A DNA stretch of 64,000 nt from Phorcus lineatus (lineage: Eukaryota > Mollusca > Gastropoda > Trochida > Trochidae), in contig OV121097.1 of the NCBI GenBank assembly GCA_921293015.1, forward strand, positions 13,145,940-13,209,939, given 5' to 3'. Each line of letters opens with the position of its first letter. Position 1 is the stretch's first letter. The notes beneath the pieces are model-generated. The model searched no databases. It saw nothing but the letters and a program-made list of their open reading frames with translations, and was not told the DNA's origin. Positions 12,201-27,200 of this stretch are shown one piece after another. Made by a program: the position numbers and the translations under genes.

Positions 12201-15200
12201 ACATCAAAATAAACTCAATTCTAATCACAAGAAATGAAAGGATAATGATTCTGAAAATATTGAAATAAGCGCTACACACGTCATAAGATAAGAACTGATG
12301 ACGAATGTGAAATTACCCAAACAAACCAAACATACTGATCAGTGATCCCAAGAAAATCAAAGACAAGACTTTGACCAGCTACACATGAACTTTATCCCAA
12401 GATCAACTCCAGATGCAATGTAGCCATCCCAAAGACTTCACAAATACCTGGTCAGCGGAAACAACATGGTACCTCAGAGAAGCGAACTCCCTGATCTCTG
12501 AACTTCCTGTGAAGTGAAGGCTGGGATCTGTGTGCTGAGAGAGGAATGAACAATGGTCCAAAATGGAATGCAGAGGATTTTCTGGAAGAATGTTGAGAAT
12601 ATCAAGACCAGTGGTCAGAGAAACTAGTGTATAAAAAGAACACACAATATCATACTTTTGGTAATGCAATTTTTTTTTATATCGAGAATTGAGTTACACA
12701 AGATGCAAAGCAATTAATGTAACGCAAATACATAAAATATACATAAAGAATTACTTTTTCAATACATCAGGTCATTTTGGTCAAAAGGTAATTTTGAATT
12801 TTACCAAAGCAAAATCTATGTGTTTTGGCTACAATTTCATACAGAAGCAATAAAACTCTAGCAATTCAAAACTTGAAAATTACAATTTCTCAAATACAAT
12901 TCTGACATGTAAATTGTATGCTCCTTCCATATACTACATTTGTTTGTTCATTAGTCGCTTGTAACTCAATACTAATTTTGGAAAGCCATAACTGTGTCAC
13001 CTTTCACTGCCAATAATTACATGATAATTAAACAGTTTCAACAACATCTACCAGATAAGAGGTTTTGACGTCTGCTTCCTCCATTTCATGAAACATTTTT
13101 CATAATTCATTTGATAACTGGCAGGTGACGAGATCTCATGTATAGTATAGACACAAATGGAACTGATTATCATAAATATTTCTCTAAGAAAGTTACATAA
13201 TATATTAATATGTCCTGAGAACACATTCACAATAGTTCTATCAACCCTCATTTGATATTCTCTGATTTATTCAAAATCCAGCATCTTCCAAATTTACTCA
13301 TCACTCATCTAATGGAGTCAAGTTACATTTTCCTATATAAATTGTTATAATTTCATCGTTGAAAGAACCCAAATGTGTAACAAAGTTGGTAATTTAAGCG
13401 AAACCCTTCTTAATTTAGAAAACAGAACATAGTTTTCAAAATAGAATGAATGTCCTAAAACCAGAGGAAGATTTACCAGAGGAGATAAAATTAAAATTTC
13501 AACTGCTAATTCTCTTATCTTATCCTTTTTTCCCCACAAAACGCAACAGTTATCTTCTCATTGCTGACCATATTTGACCAGAAGAATAAGATCCTTTTAG
13601 CCCGCATCTTCCAAGGAGCATCACCCAACATCACTGTGATACTACCACAGGGTCTCTTCATGTTTGTTATTGAAGGATGTATCATCAGCTGTGTAACTCT
13701 CACACCTTCTCAAGTAACCTTTGACCCCGGGTCATCATCAGCGAGGGATGAAAGTTGAACCTCAAACAGCTGAGATCATGTTCTGGGCTAACTACTGCTA
13801 GATCTACATGATCAGAGCTAAATACATCACCATCAAGGAAGTTGTAGATGGACTGTACCTCTCTCAAGAATCTCTGTTTATTTCATACCAACAATTCACC
13901 AAAACCATTTAAGATTTCAAATAACCTTCACACTGCCATGGTTCTCTGTCAACACTGACATTTGGTTAAAGCTGCCGATATTGCTGTCATCCGAGACACA
14001 TTTGAAATTTCAAATAATAAATTAGAAAATATTTCTTCTTGATTGAAACTGTGTGAAATAGCAGCGTTTTTCAATTATTGCATATCAAACTTTGCTAATG
14101 CTCTTTGGTTGCCATTTTCATCTTTAATTATTTTGAGTATGACTTAAAACAAATCACTTCAACATTGTAGTTAAGAAGCTTAGCCATCAATCATTTTGAA
14201 AGTGGTTAAACTGATGTAACTTCAAACAGTTTCAAACCTGATGTCTAATATCTGTTAATTCATACTCAAGTTCATGCACTTTCTGACAAATTGCCAGCCC
14301 AAAATCATTTAGCTTACACAAACAAATACAGACTTCTTGCAAGAACAAACATCTGTGCTTGACATCTGTAGTGGTGTTCTTGACACTGACAGACATATGG
14401 ACAGACACTTCTGATAGACAGATAATCACGAGAGATGATAATACTGATCTGTGGATCACTTAAATACGAAGTTACTATTAACCTAAAACCTGCACGACAA
14501 GAATATTCAGGGACTAGCTTACCTTTATTTAGCAACAAATCCTTGGTAAATAGTTGTGAATTCCTGGCAATGCAGGATACCTTAAAATTTCAATATTTCA
14601 CTTCACAATAAATTATCTCTGACAAAATTATAAAATGATTCAAATATTATTCTTGAAAACCAATTATATATATCATAAACTAAAAATATCACAAACTTTT
14701 AGTACTGATTTATGAATGTAAGGATTTTAGATTATTTACACAGCCAACCATATCTGTTTTCAAATTCATTACAAAATGAACTTTCGACAAATAACACAAA
14801 TAAAGGGTTACATTAAAAGGTATAAATAGCTTAGAATTGAAATAACCAAAACAATCAGCAATGATATGAAGCTCTCCTTAGAAAGACACTTAAGATATCA
14901 TTTACACTTAAAGAAGTTTCTCATTGAAACAAAGTAAGCATGAAATAAGATAGGACAAAGAGGATCCCCCTGCAGACACATTAGAGCTTACAAGCTGCAC
15001 AGATGTAGATACTACACAAATGAGATACAAAATCTAGACTTGATGTGGGTCCTTACATCAGTATTTCAATGTAAACTTCATAAACAGATCATTGTAGATA
15101 CAAAGTAACAGATATCTCATCTTGGAACGATTTCAGCCTCCCAAAGTCATCTTCTGATTTATAGGGAATCTGATGAGTTAATGTAAAGATGTATTACTGA

Positions 15201-18200
15201 AATCAATTCATAAACCAAGGGAAATAATCTTGATGGGTTTGTCTTTCATTAACTTTAAGCCTGTAGGTTAAGAGTTATGAAATCATGGATTATCTCAAAG
15301 CTGATACACAACTCTTCTTCAAAATAACAAAACATAATTGATATGGATACTGTTAAACAGGCTACATGAATAACAAATGACACAACATATGTTCCTATCC
15401 AACCTAAGAGGGCTTGCAAGATTACCCTAAGTTTACATCTGCTTAGGCTTTTAAAATTTTCAGTGAAAGAAAACAAAATGGCCGACATGATAGGCAAAAG
15501 CAGAAGACATCAATGACTAAACCAGCGTCAGCTGCTATCATATCTGGCAGAAAGGTGAAAAAATACTACTGGATTTGTACAGCCTGAAAAAATATCTTGT
15601 CATTGATATGATCTATGATGGAAAAAAATTACTGAAGAGCTTCACTAAGAATGACTCTAAAAACATGATAAGATTTCACATTTATTTCTGATTTCAATGT
15701 CTTATCAAACTTAGTTCCAGCAAAGCAAATACATTCTCTTATCATGAACAGAAAAGTTAATTTTTTTTCCAAACATATTTCATAAAACTGTTTGTTTTGA
15801 TTGACCGGAAAATCAGGAAATGTAAATACAGATGAAAAAACAGTCAGACATGAAGTGAAATGAGATTAAATTCTACATTTTGCCTCCTTTGAGTCTACAC
15901 CTTTTACTTCTTTAAAATCAACTGACTTGAATCAAATCAAGCAGAAATTATCTTTTGAAACATAACTTCAAAAGGGTGCTGAAGATTTTAACCAAGCCCT
16001 TACCTGAAAGGTCTTGTGTATAAATCCGGCAGGATCTGGTCCATTGCATTTTGACTTTTACCAAACTTGTATCTCCAAGAATTCATCCTTATCAAGTCCT
16101 CACTTTCATATTTGCCAAATGAACATCTCTTTCAAATTTGCGAGATGTGAATGTGAATTTTTTGTAAAGGAAATCTTCAAAACTTCACCTTCTTCACCCA
16201 AATATTTCACCTCTGTTCATCAAAGCACAAGCCATAAATGTTTTGGTCACTGAAACATTTACTTATTTATTAAAAAATTTCCAAAATTTGTGACGCACAA
16301 ATGAAATGTTTTTTTCAGAGATCTCCAGGGTCCACATCTTTGTTACCAAAACGTCTCATCTCCAATTCTCAAAGCATAATGACCATTTATGAATGAAAAT
16401 ATTTCAGACAAGTAAAATTCACATCTTCATCACCCAAACATCTCTTTCAATATTCGCAAAAACCTAATGGCTATTTGCAAACGAAAATTTTTCGGAGGAG
16501 AGTTTGTGCAAACACAAAACAGAATACAACAGATTTCTGCTAGTCTGCTCATTTTGAAGGATAATTCCGCTTATAACTTTGAGAGACTTGGTACAATGAC
16601 GCCCATTCACTCTCCCAATGCTAGACAAACGCATCCTAATCCCCGAGAGTTCGACATGGCTCTACGACTAACGATACGCTGGAGAGAGATTACGGTAATC
16701 TGTTAGCTAACCAGGCTGGACAGCCTATCTATAGACAGGACATAAGGGCCCATTTAGTGAGGCAACTTCATATGGGGAATAGTTGGATCAATATCAGAAG
16801 GGGAAATCATTTAGCAATTACTTTTGAAATTAATTCATCAATTGACAAAGTGAGATTCACAAAGAAAATTGTTTGTTCAAAGTTCTTTTCATATAATACC
16901 TCATCTTTCTAGATTTAATACCCTGTGCTAAGTCATTAATTGTGATACTATGTACGAGGAGAACATCTTTCTCCAACATTAAAAACGAAAAAAAAATTAA
17001 TTTCTCACTGTAACATTAACTAGAAGGAAGATTGATTATTCAAGTTAACTATAAAATATATTTCAAATGAGAATTATTTCATAAAATGTTACCTTAAAAC
17101 CTTGGCCATTGTGATGGCTTTTCAACAGTTTTCAATGGTATCCAAATTTTTGCAATCCAAATAAATGATTTTCATTCAACACCACATTTCAAAAGTTTGC
17201 ATTTACACAAATCTTCTTCATTTTGCTATTCCAGCAGGTTTCCAGATGACTTTTACAGTTTTATCACACAGACTTTTTCACCGGACCATACTCCATCACT
17301 CAGAAACTGGCAGCATCAGATCCACTGAAGAGTCGATAAAAGAATATTCCTGATAGATTGGATTGTAAAAAATAATAAACACTCAATATCACTTGAACCA
17401 ATTTTGCCAAAAATAAACCTCGGAATATTTTACATAATATTTTCTTTAAGGTTTGTATCAAATTGATTACAAAAATTCAGTCATATTTTCTACCAATCAT
17501 AGATCAATATTAGAACTCCATTCTCAGAAGCCTGTTGCTCTAACCTAAAACAGTATAGTACATTTGAAATAAGAATTTCTTCTTTATGGCATTGCTGTCA
17601 GCATCTAACTGCAATTTCCCATTTACACAAAATTAACTCAATAAATGCACTCCATGTCACAGGGCTTGTTAGCACAGAAAAGAGAATTAACACTTCCAAC
17701 CTAAACTTCTTCCTTGAACAAGTGTATCCATTTTGTTGTTCTAAACCCACAGAACACACATCTTTAGTGCAGGCAATATCTCAGAAACTAATTTGTATCA
17801 AATCCACTGAGGAATAAAGTACAATTCCAATCTAGACTTCTTCCTTCAAACTGCCTCCAACTTTTATGTTCTAATTTCTTCATAGTTTCTTCATTATCAG
17901 AAATACACTCCATATTTCAGAAGCTTGTCTGCATCAAATCCACAGCAGTACAATAAGTACAATTCTAATCGAAATCTTCTTCCTTCTAGAACCTTCATCC
18001 TGTTGATTGTAACATTTGTAAAAGTTTTAATTGTTTCCTTCCTTTGTCTTGTCGCACAAATTCAGCTTGAAGGACTACGTTCAATTTCTTGAATAGATTT
18101 CCTCAGATCATCTTAACAAGAAGATTAACTTTTCCTTTGCGAAAAGTTTGTTTTGTTTTTACTCAAAACAGATGTTACATATGAGTCATTTGAGAAAAAA

Positions 18201-21200
18201 ACTATTTCAGCTAATTCCCTAATAGCATGTAGAATGATATTTATGTTTAGAACATATTTTAGGAGAAAAAGATTCAAATTAAATTAAATACATACAAATA
18301 AGGATACAAAAGGAATTGTTCAAAATCAAAATTATGCACATCAAATGATTCCAAATCGACTTTTTAGAGTAATATTTCAGAATTTTGTAAAAACCTTTTT
18401 CAAACAGATAACAAAATGACAAACTGACAAAAAAAGAAACTTAGAAACCAAATTAATTCTAACTGAAAATATTCCTACACAAAGATCCATAAAGACATTC
18501 CTTGAATAGTTACTGTCACAAAGTAAAGCCTCCTTTGCCATTATGAGAGATGCTTGAGATACAGCATGGCATTCCATAGAACCGTCACAGCCAGCATCTG
18601 GCAGAACATGAACAGACACAGATGTCTGGTCACTCTAGTGTGTCTGTACAGATGTCTGTCGAAATGTAAACAGAATAAACTTCCGCTAAATATTAACCCT
18701 GAGACGTCAGAGTGCATTACTCTAATATGTTGTGTGGAAGTCGAGTTTGCTAACTAACTCTAAATCGCTAATGGAACACATATATTTGAATCACTTCTGT
18801 GTGTAAGGGTTTTACAAGTCTGCCACAGTTCTCCATTCAAGTGACATCTAAATCCTTATGAAAAAAGTCTTGGTTTCTTAATTATTGTGAAAAATGGATT
18901 TTTTTGGGAGAAGAGTCAGTCGATGGTGACTAATTTGGAATCCGGATAGCCCTGCATCACCAAAGCAGACGTTCAAAACACATAACTATTCCCATGTTTG
19001 CTAATGCTGACATGTCACCCATCAAATGCCGTATCAACTTTCACCGTTTGAGTGTTTGAAAATACTTAGTGATATTCCATTCATTATTTTTCACAAAATG
19101 ATCACAATATTTCCCATTGAAACAGTTCTTACTTCTTGAAAATTCTGCTTTCTTTGTATCAAGACAAAATCTCTTATAGAAATTAGGAATCACAAAAAAA
19201 GTTGCAGTTGATTATCCATTAGTAAATGATCACACCACATCCACTGACATACTGAGACATACAAAATGTGCACCACTTATCACATCATACAGGACCAAGT
19301 GCTTCCTTGTTCAGGTCAAGATGCAGGAAATTGTAAACTATATCATTTTAATATCCTCTTTAGCATTCTCACAAGAAAAAGATTTTTATCTATTGGAGTT
19401 CAGCAAGAGGAGTTCTTGAAAAGAATCTTTGTCCCATGTATCAATTTGAGCATCAGTAACAGCATCAGAGTTACTCTTCAAGAATTCATGATGATTTATT
19501 TACTTCAATCAAGCATTCCATATCAGGAATATATAAAAATGATATAATCTCATATTAAATTACATAAATAAGAAAATGCCATTCTTAACTAAACAACAAA
19601 TCTTCTTCGTACAAATGTCAATCTTCAACTTGTGAAAACACTCCAAGAGCCTACTTTTATGAAAGATTTAAATCAATTGTCAAATATATCTGTATTGCTT
19701 GAATAGAGGAAATTCTTCATTGGCATTAATTGTACCAAGCAATTGGATGGGCTAGCCAAAGCATTTAATTGCTGAGCACAAACCAGGGTGCCAACCCTTT
19801 TCGTAACGTTTGACCAGGAATCGAACCCTTTCCTGAGGAGCAAAGGCTCTACCGGCTAAGTTACATCTTAATTCAACCCTTGGATTCTGTTTTTTTGCAA
19901 ACAGAAATTGTTGATTTTTAAATATTTAAAAATATGGTCTAAAAATAATTTCTCATATATCGCCTACCATATTGATAACATCAAGAGTAAGAAATATCAT
20001 TTGCAAAACATTTGCTTGTAAAAAATATTCCAATCAGACACATCTGAAATAGATTCACTTTCACTTCCTAATTCCTTATAAGTTTTATGAGTGCAACATG
20101 TCTGCCTTCTAATTTGACCTCTAGGTTAAACTGTCAACTGATACTTTGTTTAATTATTCACAACAAGTTTTGCAATGAGCACGAAACTTGATATTTGAGG
20201 GCAAATCATAAATGTGTAGGAAGGCAAAGACTATGTATAATTAATGTCCATGAGAAGATACACAGGTGCGAAACATTTACTACTGAATTATTACATTTGC
20301 AATATGAGCAGAAGTCAACAGCAATTTGGAAGAAAAATCATGAATGTCTATTTATGGCTTCAAACTGTAAAAATTCCAAAAACACTTTCTAATGTTTTTT
20401 CAACACCAGCAAACAAAATGTTGTTATTCTCAAGTCATGAAATGTATTCATGATAAATAATAAGTTGTACCAAACATCAAAATATTCTAGACTTTATTGA
20501 ATCCCATCTACTTCAAGGAAATGAGTCACTAAACATAACCATGACTCGCACCAATGGAAACAAACTCATGTCACAGAGGAATTCAAAGATATCTCTTAGA
20601 AAGAATTCACCATCATGTCGGAAGCATGCAAACTTGTTCATCTATTAAATGGCACAAGATTTCAAAACCATCTGAATATATAAGTAACAATTCAACACAT
20701 GAGGATGTAAACTGGATAAGCAATCTCCAACAAATATGTATGTAATGATGTGTATGTCACAAGGTGGAGCAACGTAACAGGAAGTTGTTTATTTCGGAGG
20801 TATGGGGAGGGGGAGTAACAATCCATTTCCTTCCTCTTACAGTCTTAATTGAAATATTTATTTTGACAAATGCTCACACTGTGAGTGTTATGTCATAAAT
20901 CATATGCTTTTCATAATCATTGCAAAAAAAATTCTATTTCTTTGTGAAATGCATATATGAGTGGATTTCAGAATTCGTCACTTTTTAAGTCCTTTCCTCC
21001 TCCCATGTACAAGGACTTATAAAATTGCATTTTTATTAATTCTGAATTATTATTACACATTTTCTGAACAAGTGGAGTACTATTTACAATTTTGAAAATT
21101 AATTATAATATTTTTTTCAGCATTTTAGTTGCCAATATTGGTCTAAATGCCCTGTCCCTGGGTGACCCCCACTCTCTGCTATGTTCTAAAACTCACAAAA

Positions 21201-24200
21201 TTTAACAATATTTTTTTGGTTTTCATGTTGTTCTGCTTTCCTTAGACAATAAACTTCAACCAACTATGATCAAGTTCGAGTTTCATTAATATTTTATTAT
21301 TTTTTTCTTTCAAAATATGCTTGTCCCTGGAATTCATGTCCTGACTGTTACCAATGTTAAAAATGCCAAAAATGAGGTCTCCCTCATGCTGTCTTGTTAC
21401 TCTACTTCCTGTTCTGGAGAGTTTACTTCCTGTCAAGCCATTTGAATTAATGGATTGAAGCACCAAGCTGTTTTAAAGACATTTTTCCCATTTGAGGAAA
21501 GTAGAATTACACCTAAGTCACCTTTTGTTGTCCTTCACTGTTACCAATACTTTATATTGAAAATGCGCATTTTTTGCAATACTAATTCATAAGATATACC
21601 TATTTGTGTGAATAGTAGCTGATGCCATGTGCTCTTCAGATTCATTGGGGCTCATCATTATTTTAACTGTGATTGAATTAAAAATGTCCCGACTGTTATT
21701 GTCCTGACCGTAACCACACACAATAGTAACGGTCAGGACAAAAATAGTAACGGTCAAGAAAAAATGATCACATACATGTAAAGCAAATACGAAATTTATC
21801 TTTTGATTCAGAATAACTTCTCTTAATTTATTAAGTTTGAACCCTTTGACCACTCAGCCTACTATCTCACAATCAAACAGATAAGAAATGTGTTAAAAGG
21901 TTAATAAGTTGGTTTGGGGTAACAGTCAGGACAAAAATAGTAACAGTCAGGACGAAGTTGTTACAAATTTCATGAAAACATTAAATTCTTATTGTTATTA
22001 TTCAAAATGGCAGTCTCTAATTTATTTATTGTTTACTGCTACGTGTACTTAAATCCATTTTGTACGAAAATACAGGTGACAAATTAAAGAACACTAGATA
22101 AGTTAATTTCCAGTAACAGTCGGGACAGATACCAGTAACAGTCAGGACAAAACTTTTTTTTTTTGCATAATCAAATGAAACTTTTAATTTGTAATAAAAA
22201 CATGAATGTGTATCTAATGCGTGTTAAAGTAAGTAATACTTACAACATATGATTTGCAAAAGACTAGATAAACAATTTGATTATGATTAAAACAAGGCAT
22301 TTGGGTAATGGTCAGGACATATTTGTCAAATACATCTAAAACAAATGAAAAGTTTTACTTTTGATTCAGAATAACTTCTCTTAATTTAGTAAGTGTGAGC
22401 TCTTTGACTACCGAAACCTACAATTTCACAATCAAACAGACATTGAATTAGTTAAAACGAAATAGGTTGATTTTGGGTAACAGTCAGGACAAAATTAGTA
22501 ATGGTCAGGACAAAGTTGTTACAAATTTGAGGGAAAAAAATCATTAAACAATTTTTATTATGACTACGATAGTAGTGTACTTGCACTCATTCCAAAGCCA
22601 TCAGGGAGCAACAATTCTCGACACAAGAATGTGGACCCTGACATATGGAAACTGATAGTGGAAGAATTAGAGCAAAGGAATTCAGACCATACACCTTGAA
22701 ATTAATTAAGCACCCTCCTTATCATACAAAATAAATCTTCATGTAAAGTACTGATTTAACAGTGGCATTTACCCGGTAGTGATTTCATTTTACAGGTAAG
22801 TACTGTTCAGTTGCAGCTGTTCAGTACTTGAAAAAACATCACTTTCCTTTTCAGAGTGGCAGCTGTAACTGAGGTAAATCAGATGAAACAAATATGCTGA
22901 AGTTGGAATTAAAAGGGTGGTGTTACTCTGAGAAAAAATATGCTTACGTAATTTATAGGTGTATAGTTTGAATTCCTATATTGTTTTGCTAAGGGGTCGA
23001 TCTTTATATTACTGGAGAGGTGGGCTTTGATTTATTTTGCACAAAATATGTCACCAAAATTTTCTCTTATAATATTTTGTTCAAAGCCTGGGCAAGAAAA
23101 ATGTTGTCCAAAATTTGTTGAACAGCTTAGAAAACGGAAGAAAGTAATTTTTATTGAAGGTGACTGAGTCTGAAAAAATAATCAATCATCACCAAAAATT
23201 CAATCCAATTCCCCCTAAAATATAATGGTCGGCCCCTAAAAAAAAATTTCAATTGATAGATTTCAAGTTAAAATGTTAATGTTAATTGGTAATACATGTA
23301 CTATACTGGTATTATGTTAACATTAACATCTTCTAGTCAAAACTGGTACAGTCAGCAACCAGATATATTTTGCTGAAGTTACTTATGTTTCAAGTTACTT
23401 ACTTAGTTTCAGTTACCGTATTGATGTTAGTCTGTTATCTATGGCCCTTGTTGTATCAGGAATTTATTTGTAATGTTACAGATGTTTTTTTAAAAATAAT
23501 TGGTTTTTGACTTAAAACAGAGCTATCAAAGAATATCTAATTGCGGTCAAGAAAAGATACCTATTTTATTGTAATCTTCCAAAATATGAAAGATTACTGT
23601 TTTCTTTAAACGTCCATATGACGGGTTTTAATATACATATGAGTATGTAAATGTCCTGACTGTTACCATATTTGTCCTGTACTGTTACTATTTTTTGGGT
23701 ATGCATCACCTGCAAAAAAATACAGTATCTTCATGACTGTTTTGCACAAAATGCTTTAATTTGTTACCATCTTTTAAAATCATATCTCAAATGTTAACAA
23801 AATATTGTGTTCTTTCACAAAGTTGGTCTTGTTACCAAGGGGGTCCTGACTGTTACCTAAAGTGTCCTGACTGTTTCACAAACCCGTAAGACCAACAACA
23901 GCAATATATCATTTCTTTATTTTAAGCTAATGTAATTTCATTTTAAACTCTTTACTTCTGCTGTGATGTCACAATAACAAAACAAAGTCATTTCATAGGT
24001 TTCCTTAGGTACAATTATGAGTTACAAAAACATATGTCATGACTGTTACCAGTTGTGTCCTGACTGTTACCAGTTGTGTCCTGACTGTTACCACTAATAA
24101 ATGACACCTATTTAATAATACTTGAAAAAAATGCAAGAAATTTATTGACATGAAGACAAAGAAAATCATTATTAGTATAATGTTTTCAGACAAAAAAATT

Positions 24201-27200
24201 TAAAAATTAGCTCACTAAGAAAATAATAAAACTTCTTTGGGTTTTCAGAGTGAAAATTTGCCTGGTTGTTGGTTTAATATGCTATATCTTGTTCTTAATA
24301 CATTTGAAAAGCACTTTAACTTTCATGTTAATATATTAAGAGTTATAAAAGTCCATTTGTAATTAAAATTATTATTTATTGGCAAAGACCAGGATAGTTT
24401 TTTCATGTAATTATCATGGTAACGGTCAGGACAATTTTCATTACTGTTAATTAGTTATGACTCATTAAACACATTACTGTTTACAGTTAAGCCTGCCATT
24501 TTGTATTGTTCGATAATACAATGTTTAAGGTTGTTATTCAAATAAAAAAAATTATTATCACATAGAGTTCATTTTCTGTGTTTGAGGTCTTGAAAAAGTG
24601 ACGAATTCTGAAATCCACTCATATCTGATAGAGTTCTGACAATGTTTCATAGTATCAAAACTCATGATATCTAATCTGACTATATACGTATCCTGATACG
24701 GTCTCTGTATCATGATACCTATTGTTGACTTGAGATTTTTTTATTTTGTAGGGTGCTCGTCAAAAGTTAAACCTTTTTTTTTATCAAGCATCCCTGAAAA
24801 TAGTGTATCAAGATATTTGGAGAATTCTGATGACTGATTCAAGACTGTATCGTATTGTAATGAGATGTTTTGATACGCAACATAACGAGAAATATCTGTA
24901 TCGTCACATATGATATTTGGAGAGTTCTGATGAGAGTTCTAGATACATAGCAAATCTTTAAAGAGCATATACAAGCTTTAAAGTCATAAACCCTATGCTT
25001 TTTAATTTAACATATATTTCACAAATCTATTTTTACTCAAGTTCCTATTTATATTTGGAGACTGTCAAGAATACTAATGACTTTTGAGAATACAAAACAA
25101 GTCTCAAAGAGGCATTGAAAACTAACAATAGAAAAGTTTTTGTTCAATGAAGTAAAAAATCTCTACAAAAGCATTAAATCATCCATTAGTTACCATCAAG
25201 CATTTCCATCACACATATTCATGATCAACACTTATTCATACAGTTCCTCAACCCCTGTCATGAGGTTAGTTGTGCTAACGTGAGAATGTATCACAGCTCT
25301 GTGTGGTGTCATGTTGCTTCCTATCTTCAATAGCTTCTAATAAGTGTCAATCTCCTATGCTTGGACTTGGAGCCTGTGGTCCTGATAGAGGCTAGAATAA
25401 CATCAAATATTACAGTACTTAGAGAAAACCCTCATTTTGACAAGCAGGTCTCAATCTTAGCTTGTAATAAATTTTCTGATTTAATAACGCATGTTCTTCA
25501 TATATATAATTAAATATGAACAGCTGTAATGAGAGATCTACTGGCTTATTGTTTCAGAGTATTTCTACATCTGCATTTAAATCTCATAACCTCTGACATT
25601 TCATGTAAGGGAATCGTTACAAATATATATATCTATCATTCATGGCCTAATAACTGACACATTTTGCATTACTTGAAAACTTATAAATGTATCTTGAGAT
25701 AATTTAACATATTTAAGCCTAAAATCTAAAATGATGTGTTGCAGTGATGCCATTTTATTTATACAACACTTCTATTACCTTGTTGAGCGAACAGGAAATA
25801 AGAGAAATATGATAATTCGATCAACAATAATGGATAAGCTAGATTGCCCCGGAAATTATTATTTGAAGAATGACACTTGGACTGACATGTAATTAAGGAA
25901 TATGATAATAGATGACAATGTCAATTTGTTACATTTAATTATCTCATAAATACTTACAGGAATACGGGTAATTAATATTTTTTGCTGACACTATGAAAAT
26001 TACCTATGTTGCTTTAAATGTTTGTTATAAATATGAATACTCCTTGCTTCATAAAATTTTGGACATCCCACCTAGAATGTTTTGATAAATAATATTTTAA
26101 ATATTTCAAAATGAAATGAGTTAGGAAAATAATCCATGAACTACCCAACATGAATTGGACAAATTTGATTACATAGAGTTTATTAGACATCACTCCTTAA
26201 AAAATGAATAATTTTCTTCCACCCATAACCTGTGCACAACATAACCAAGACTTCATCAGGAAATTTTAATATTTATTTCTACAACCCTTTTATACCTATA
26301 TAGTATTACTGTCAAAGTCTTGTCTCTAAAATAACAACCAAGATTTTACGGTAATTACCGTTTACCAGTTTTTCACAATTGATTCAATTCTTAAGGGATC
26401 AGAAAAGCCTGTGGTTAGCAAGTTTGACTTCGAGGTCCAGGGTTCGGATACCGCTAGGCGCTAAGCAACTTTGTCTGGAGTGGAGAACTGTTCTACACTC
26501 AGTAAGGTTCAGGTGCAATGCTACACTGAATATCAGCGCAGTACTACCCATGGTTTGCTAAATATTTCTAACAGGTACATGCACAATGCACAGCCACAAT
26601 AGTGTTGCAGGCTTTCACGCTGCAACAATACTAGCAGCTGAGCATAAATGAAATACTCTTGAAGGCAGTGCTAAACCCAAAATAACTTAACCTCATTCTT
26701 CGATTCTGTAAAACAAGACAAATATGCTATCAATGACCTCAACCAAAATGGTTCTGTATCTTAATTCAACAAAATCTATAATTGGTGATAGCTGTGAATA
26801 TTCATGTATACAAGAGTCATAACCAGTACAAACCAGAGCCTGGCACCTACATACTTATCTCCTGACAACTGATAACGAGTTGAAGAGTAATTACATGTTA
26901 ATTAGAAACACCGCTCAGTGTTTTCCTAACATCTCTAACACTAACAAAACTCCAGCTGTGGTTCTATTGCTGTTACTTTGAAGATGAAGCATGAAAAGGA
27001 AATCACTGCTTCTGCTTCTATAAAGACATCAGAACTTACAAATATGATTATTATTCCAACAGAGTTTGATTGAACATAATTTGTTAAATAAGTTATATGT
27101 TTGGGTTTGTTGAATGCAGCTAAAGTTGAATACTTAAAAGAGCAAATAGAATTTTAGCAAAAATGAAAATACAAAAACACTTACTCCAAAGGGGAAGAGT

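Larger units (their letters stand above)
20955..24624. mobile_element. 3.67-kb element with 35-bp terminal inverted repeats and a 15-bp motif array
   Basis: The left end ATATGAGTGGATTTCAGAAT, then TCGTCACTTTTT, is repeated inverted at 24589-24624 with one indel. The outer bases allow a TA (or ATAT) target duplication. Inside are about 20 copies of GTAACAGTCAGGACA or its complement. An 82-codon ORF remnant (22452-22699) is the only coding trace. It lies in intron 2 of gene 1. Element type is unassigned; TA duplication would suit a Tc1/mariner-type or related DNA transposon, but no transposase is seen. Confidence 0.7.
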
